Assembly (NCBI GenBank): GCA_030621075.1
Contig: JAUXII010000009.1
Coordinates: 1-10,022, forward strand
DNA: 10,022 nt
Direction of reading: 5' to 3'
Origin: Lentimicrobiaceae bacterium
GTDB taxonomy: Bacteria; Bacteroidota; Bacteroidia; Bacteroidales; JAGONC01
Part shown: one piece after another, positions 6,196 to 10,022 of the stretch
Layout of the letters: every line of letters begins with the position of its first letter
How positions within the stretch are numbered: position 1 is the first letter of the stretch
The notes under the pieces: model-generated
The model's database searches: none
What the model saw: the letters and a program-made list of their open reading frames with translations, nothing else
Told to the model about the DNA's origin: nothing
Position numbers and translations under genes: made by a program

Positions 6196-8463
6196 ATGGT
6201 TATGGAAAAGAGCGATAAAAAGAAGAAATATAAAATAACGATTCGGGTTTTATGGCTGCTTTTTGTATTTGGATTTAGCCTGGTTTTCCTGATTTTTTTG
6301 GCGATTTCATTAGGATGGCTTGGTTTTATGCCTGGTTTTGAGGAGCTTGAAAACCCAAAGAGCAACCTGGCCTCCGAGATAATCTCATCCGATAGTATTG
6401 TTTTAGGTACATATTATATTGAAAATCGTTCCAACATTCATTATTCTGAGCTGTCACCTCATCTGATCGAAGCCTTAATCGCAACAGAAGATATCCGCTT
6501 TCATGATCATCCGGGCATTGATGCCAGGGCCACTGGCCGGGTGGTGTTTGGAGTAGCAACAGGGAATTATAGAGGGGGAGGAAGTACAATAACCCAGCAG
6601 CTGGCCAAAAATCTTTTTCCACGAAAACCAAACCGTACCAAACCTGAAATGGTCATCATTAAGTTTAAGGAATGGGTTACCGCCGTGAAACTTGAAAGAA
6701 ATTATACCAAAGAAGAGATCATTGCCATGTATTTTAATACGGTCCCCTTTGGCCATCAGGCCTTTGGAATCAAATCGGCTGCCTGGACTTTTTTCAATAA
6801 AGAACCCATTGACCTTACTATTGAAGAATCAGCCCTATTGGTTGGTATTTTAAAAGCACCATCTTTTTATAGCCCGGTACGACATCCTGAAAGAGCTGGA
6901 AAGCGCAGGGTAATTGTTTTGAGCCAGATGAAAAAATATGGCTTTCTTACAGAAGAAATGTACGATTCATTAAAGGTAATGCCGGTTGATATGTCTGCCT
7001 ATCGCCTTCAAGACCATACAACGGGCATTGCACGACATTTCAGGGAATATCTTCGCATACGACTTAACAAGTGGTGCGCAGAGCATACTAAATCTGACGG
7101 GACGCCATATAATTTGTATAGTGATGGCCTACGGATTTATACAACCATTGATTCCCGCATGCAGCATTATGCTGAAAATGCAATTATCCAACATCTTGGT
7201 GATGATTTACAGCCTGCTTTTTACAGACATTGGGATGGTTATACTAACGCCCCTTTTGTTTTTGATAAAAAGAATGCCGAGGAGGAAATAGAAAAACTGA
7301 TGAAGCAAGCCATGCGGCGGAGTGAACGTTACAGGGTCCTGAACAAGAATGGCATGCCGAAGGATTCTATATTGTTGTCCTTTAACACGCCAACATCAAT
7401 GCGTATCTTTTCCTGGAAGGGAGAAATTGATACGGTAATGACCCCTATGGACTCTATCTGGTATTATAAATTTTTTATTCGCTCTTCCCTGATGTCAATG
7501 GACCCCCACACAGGATATGTCAAAGCCTATGCTTGTGGGCCGGATTACAGATATTTTAAATATGATAACGTTACTTACGGTAAACGACAGGTAGGGTCGA
7601 CATTCAAACCCTTCCTGTATACCCTGGCGATGCAGGAAGGCGACCTTTCTCCATGTACAGAAGTCCCCAATATTCAGTATAGTATCGAATTGGGCGATGG
7701 ATCTGTGTGGACACCCCGGAACACCTCTACGTATAAACGTGGAGAGATGATTAGCTTGAAGGAAGCATTGGCCCATTCGAACAATTGGATTTCAGCTTTT
7801 TTGATGAAACGTTACTCACCGGAAGCTGTTATTGAAATGGCTCATAACATGGGTGTTACAAGTGAGATCCCCCCATATCATGCTATTGCCCTTGGATCGG
7901 CTGACCTATCGCTGTATGAAATGGTGGGCGGACTAAATACGTTTGTCAATAAGGGTATTTACATTGAGCCGATATTTATTACCCGAATTGAAGATAAACA
8001 CGGAAACCTTATTGATAGTTTTATTCCCAACCAACAGGAGGCGATGAATGAAGAAACGGCTTACCTGATGCTGGAATTGATGAAAGGTGTTGTTCAAACA
8101 GGTACAGGTATCAGGTTAAGGTTCAAGTATGAATTTTCCAACCCTGTTGCCGGAAAAACCGGAACTACTCAAAACCAATCAGATGGTTGGTTTATGGGAT
8201 TGACACCCGATCTGGTAACTGGTGTTTGGTCGGGCTGCGAAGACAGGGCTGCTCATTTCAGAACTATCACCCTCGGGCAGGGGGCTAACATGGCTTTACC
8301 CATCTGGGCCTTATACATGCAACAAATTTATGCCGATAGCACCATTAACCTGTTTCAGGGTGATTTTGAAAAACCCTTACGTCCGCTTTCAGTTGAAATC
8401 GATTGTGAAAAACTTAAGCAAGAGAAAAAAGATGTTGAATTTATTGATGAAGAAGAATTTTAG
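6196..8463 (+). CDS. mrcA: Class A penicillin-binding protein (PBP1A-type transglycosylase/transpeptidase)
   Basis: Bifunctional peptidoglycan synthase anchored in the inner membrane. From the ATG at 6196 it has 755 residues: a lysine-rich cytoplasmic tail (MVMEKSDKKKKYK), one membrane helix (about 16-43), a GT51 glycosyltransferase domain (about 60-260) and a penicillin-binding transpeptidase domain (about 420-710). The GT51 motifs are EDIRFHDH with catalytic Glu98, GGSTITQQLAKN, and YTKEEIIAMYFN. The transpeptidase motifs are STFK (nucleophile Ser468, Lys471), SNN (528-530) and KTGTT (starting at Lys654). The linker between the domains (about 325-420) is long and lysine/glutamate-rich. The tail is acidic (FIDEEEF). 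ATG 6202 and TTG 6193 are alternative starts in frame, with no Shine-Dalgarno match to choose between them. Both catalytic domains look intact. It closes the holB-ricT-gldH run. Confidence 0.95.
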   Translation: MVMEKSDKKKKYKITIRVLWLLFVFGFSLVFLIFLAISLGWLGFMPGFEELENPKSNLASEIISSDSIVLGTYYIENRSNIHYSELSPHLIEALIATEDIRFHDHPGIDARATGRVVFGVATGNYRGGGSTITQQLAKNLFPRKPNRTKPEMVIIKFKEWVTAVKLERNYTKEEIIAMYFNTVPFGHQAFGIKSAAWTFFNKEPIDLTIEESALLVGILKAPSFYSPVRHPERAGKRRVIVLSQMKKYGFLTEEMYDSLKVMPVDMSAYRLQDHTTGIARHFREYLRIRLNKWCAEHTKSDGTPYNLYSDGLRIYTTIDSRMQHYAENAIIQHLGDDLQPAFYRHWDGYTNAPFVFDKKNAEEEIEKLMKQAMRRSERYRVLNKNGMPKDSILLSFNTPTSMRIFSWKGEIDTVMTPMDSIWYYKFFIRSSLMSMDPHTGYVKAYACGPDYRYFKYDNVTYGKRQVGSTFKPFLYTLAMQEGDLSPCTEVPNIQYSIELGDGSVWTPRNTSTYKRGEMISLKEALAHSNNWISAFLMKRYSPEAVIEMAHNMGVTSEIPPYHAIALGSADLSLYEMVGGLNTFVNKGIYIEPIFITRIEDKHGNLIDSFIPNQQEAMNEETAYLMLELMKGVVQTGTGIRLRFKYEFSNPVAGKTGTTQNQSDGWFMGLTPDLVTGVWSGCEDRAAHFRTITLGQGANMALPIWALYMQQIYADSTINLFQGDFEKPLRPLSVEIDCEKLKQEKKDVEFIDEEEF

Positions 8464-8525
8464 CCCACAGGTATAAGGTTTCATCATTTTTTTTAATATT
8501 GTAACAATTTTGATAATCAACCAAT

Positions 8526-9959
8526 ATGCACGCTTTTTTTTGTAAATCAACCTACACGAAATTTTTTTCTGAAAAAATTTCTTTTACAGCCTATATTGTT
8601 GTTGTAATAATTGTGATTTTATATAATGCTTTTGAGCAAGACTGGAAGAACCCGGATAGGGTGATCCAAACCGATGTAAAAGGATATTATCTATATTTAC
8701 CTTCTTTTTTCATACACCATGATGTTACCCTGAACTATATTAATGAAAATCCTGCACAGTATTCGGGGAAGGTATGGTTTTTAAAAACACCAGAGGGAAA
8801 TAAGATAATTCAATATACGTACGGGCAAGCTTTATTATATTCTCCCTTTTTTCTTATTGCTCACGGGATCGCTCCTTTACTTGGGTATGAGAGTTATGGC
8901 TATTCTCCCCCATACAAATTTGCACTTCTTGTCAGTAGTATCTTTTACCTTGCCCTGGCACTGTTTTTTTTACGGAAATTGCTTAAAAAATATTTCTCAG
9001 ATCCGGCTACCGCCATTGCCCTTTTTGTAGTGGTTATTGGGACAAACCTCCTGTATTATTCGAGTAAAGAAGCCACGATGACTCATTCGTATAATTTTTC
9101 TTTTATCGTCTTTTTTATCTATAATATGGTTAAATGGCTTGAAAAACCGGCCATTCTCAGAACTGTTCTGTTAGGATTTATTACCGGAATGATTGTTCTT
9201 ATCAGGCCAACAAATGTATTGGTGATCGTTCTCTTTTTGTTGTGGGGTTTTTCATCGTGGAATGGCTTTTTAGATAGAATAGTTTTTCTTTTAAAATCTT
9301 ATTGGAAAATTGCACTAATGATCTTTGTTTTTTTCCTTGTTTGGGTGCCCCAGTTTCTTTATTGGAAAGAGATAACGGGTTCATATTTCTACTTTTCTTA
9401 CCAGGAAAGAGCTATGTTCTTTTTTAACGATCCGGAGGTTATAAATGTATTGTTCAGCTATCGTAAAGGTTGGCTTTTGTATACCCCGATTATGATTTTT
9501 TCTTTGATAGGAACACCATTTTTATATAAACAAAACCAGGAATTATTTTGGCCGGTCCTCATTTTTACCCTCCTCAATATATACCTGCTTTCATCATGGT
9601 GCTTCTGGTGGTATGGGGGAGGTTTTGGACTGCGGGCTTTTGTTGATTCATACGGTATTCTCGCCTTTCCTATTGCAGCATTTGTGCAGTGGTTTTTAAA
9701 GGAAAAAGTCTACCTGAGAATTATGTTCCTGGCCTTGTTTGCGGTTTTAGTATGGTTTAATTTATTTCAAACAAAACAATACAAACATAATGCGATTCAT
9801 TTTGTCTCTATGACAAAAGGAGCCTATTGGGAATCCTTTTTAAAAACCAGGCCAACACAAGAGTTTTATGATAAACTTGAATATCCTGATTACAAAAGTG
9901 TTGAAGACAGAATAAAAAGGGTAAAAGAAGAAAGAAGAGTCAGGAAAGAAAAAAATTGA
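8526..9959 (+). CDS. Polytopic membrane protein, possibly GT-C-type glycosyltransferase
   Basis: I do not recognise a specific family. The 477-residue protein has about ten to eleven hydrophobic segments (roughly 18-35, 102-120, 130-150, 160-178, 188-204, 210-240, 260-279, 315-334, 340-358, 371-390, 396-413). A long first loop carries RVIQTDVKGYYLYLPSFF, with Asp50 placed where ArnT/PMT-like GT-C enzymes have a catalytic acidic residue. Other notable motifs are YGQALLYSPFF (99-109), THSYNFS (186-192), RPTN (227-230) and WWYGGGFGLRAFVDSYG (361-377). The C-terminal tail (about 440-477) is soluble and strongly basic and acidic. The layout suggests a lipid-linked sugar transferase or flippase-like envelope enzyme, but this is inference. 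It is separated from the PBP gene by 62 bases with no visible terminator. ATG 8526 is the first start in frame and precedes the first helix. Confidence 0.85.
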   Translation: MHAFFCKSTYTKFFSEKISFTAYIVVVIIVILYNAFEQDWKNPDRVIQTDVKGYYLYLPSFFIHHDVTLNYINENPAQYSGKVWFLKTPEGNKIIQYTYGQALLYSPFFLIAHGIAPLLGYESYGYSPPYKFALLVSSIFYLALALFFLRKLLKKYFSDPATAIALFVVVIGTNLLYYSSKEATMTHSYNFSFIVFFIYNMVKWLEKPAILRTVLLGFITGMIVLIRPTNVLVIVLFLLWGFSSWNGFLDRIVFLLKSYWKIALMIFVFFLVWVPQFLYWKEITGSYFYFSYQERAMFFFNDPEVINVLFSYRKGWLLYTPIMIFSLIGTPFLYKQNQELFWPVLIFTLLNIYLLSSWCFWWYGGGFGLRAFVDSYGILAFPIAAFVQWFLKEKVYLRIMFLALFAVLVWFNLFQTKQYKHNAIHFVSMTKGAYWESFLKTRPTQEFYDKLEYPDYKSVEDRIKRVKEERRVRKEKN

Positions 9960-9963
9960 TTCT

Positions 9964-9971
9964 TAACTTTG
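9964..9971 (+). promoter_or_regulatory. Candidate Bacteroidota -7 promoter box at the right edge
   Basis: TAACTTTG, continued by CA, fits TAnnTTTG and its frequent extension TTTGC. It starts 5 bases after the stop of the membrane protein gene. No TTG-type -33 element is present about 19-20 bases upstream, where the sequence is A/G-rich coding. A transcript from here would start near 9978. The only ATGs after it (9994 and 9997) reach a TGA after four codons, so the gene served, if any, lies outside or is an RNA. Confidence 0.4.
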
Positions 9972-10022
9972 CAGTTTTTAAGGGATTTAGAGAATGATGC
10001 TTACCTGAGGAAACCGAAACAA

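Noticed and set aside
8464..8525. Terminator or promoter between the PBP and the membrane protein gene
   Set aside because: There is a T-run (about 8487-8494) but no stable hairpin before it, and no TAnnTTTG match; the gap is simply A/T-rich.
8526..9959. Membrane protein gene as horizontally acquired because it is T-rich
   Set aside because: The T bias is explained by many Phe, Leu, Ile and Val codons in a membrane protein; no mobile-element or integration signs are present.
1..10022. A defence, mobile or otherwise undescribed multi-gene system
   Set aside because: All but one of the genes belong to recognised housekeeping or envelope families and the order is unremarkable; nothing in the sequence supports a novel system.

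Overview
This window looks like an ordinary chromosomal stretch from a Bacteroidota bacterium, most likely a Bacteroidales-like lineage. The evidence is the three-gene complex II set with a single cytochrome b subunit, a GldH-type lipoprotein (a family essentially confined to this phylum), start codons with A/T-rich leaders and no Shine-Dalgarno match, and two TAnnTTTG boxes resembling the -7 element of Bacteroidota promoters. All recognised genes are on the + strand. I cannot name the species.

Layout. (1) 1-3292 is the succinate dehydrogenase/fumarate reductase operon: the 3' part of the cytochrome b subunit gene (start lies left of the window), then the flavoprotein and the iron-sulfur subunit. 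All FAD, active-site and cluster-ligand motifs I looked for in the last two are intact. (2) 3293-3390 is a short non-coding gap holding a heptanucleotide tandem repeat (CCGGTAG/CCAGTAG). (3) 3391-8463 is a compact housekeeping block: DNA polymerase III delta' (holB), a PSP1-domain RicT/YaaT-like protein, a GldH-like lipoprotein that overlaps the end of ricT by 8 bases, and a bifunctional class A penicillin-binding protein 14 bases further on. (4) 8526-9959 encodes a polytopic membrane protein that resembles GT-C-type glycosyltransferases only in general architecture; its function is unknown. (5) 9960-10022 holds a candidate promoter box for something beyond the right edge.

How the genes fit together. 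Complex II couples succinate/fumarate interconversion to the membrane quinone pool. The second block mixes replication (clamp loader), a PSP1 regulatory protein and cell-envelope functions (lipoprotein, peptidoglycan synthase). The holB-ricT adjacency also occurs in Bacillus subtilis, so this is probably an old gene neighbourhood rather than a recent assembly.

I found no CRISPR array, insertion sequence, tRNA, rRNA, phage gene or defence system, and no convincing undescribed system. The items most worth a second look are the heptamer array, the non-coding right edge, the unusual N-terminal cysteines of the RicT-like protein, and the unassigned membrane protein.
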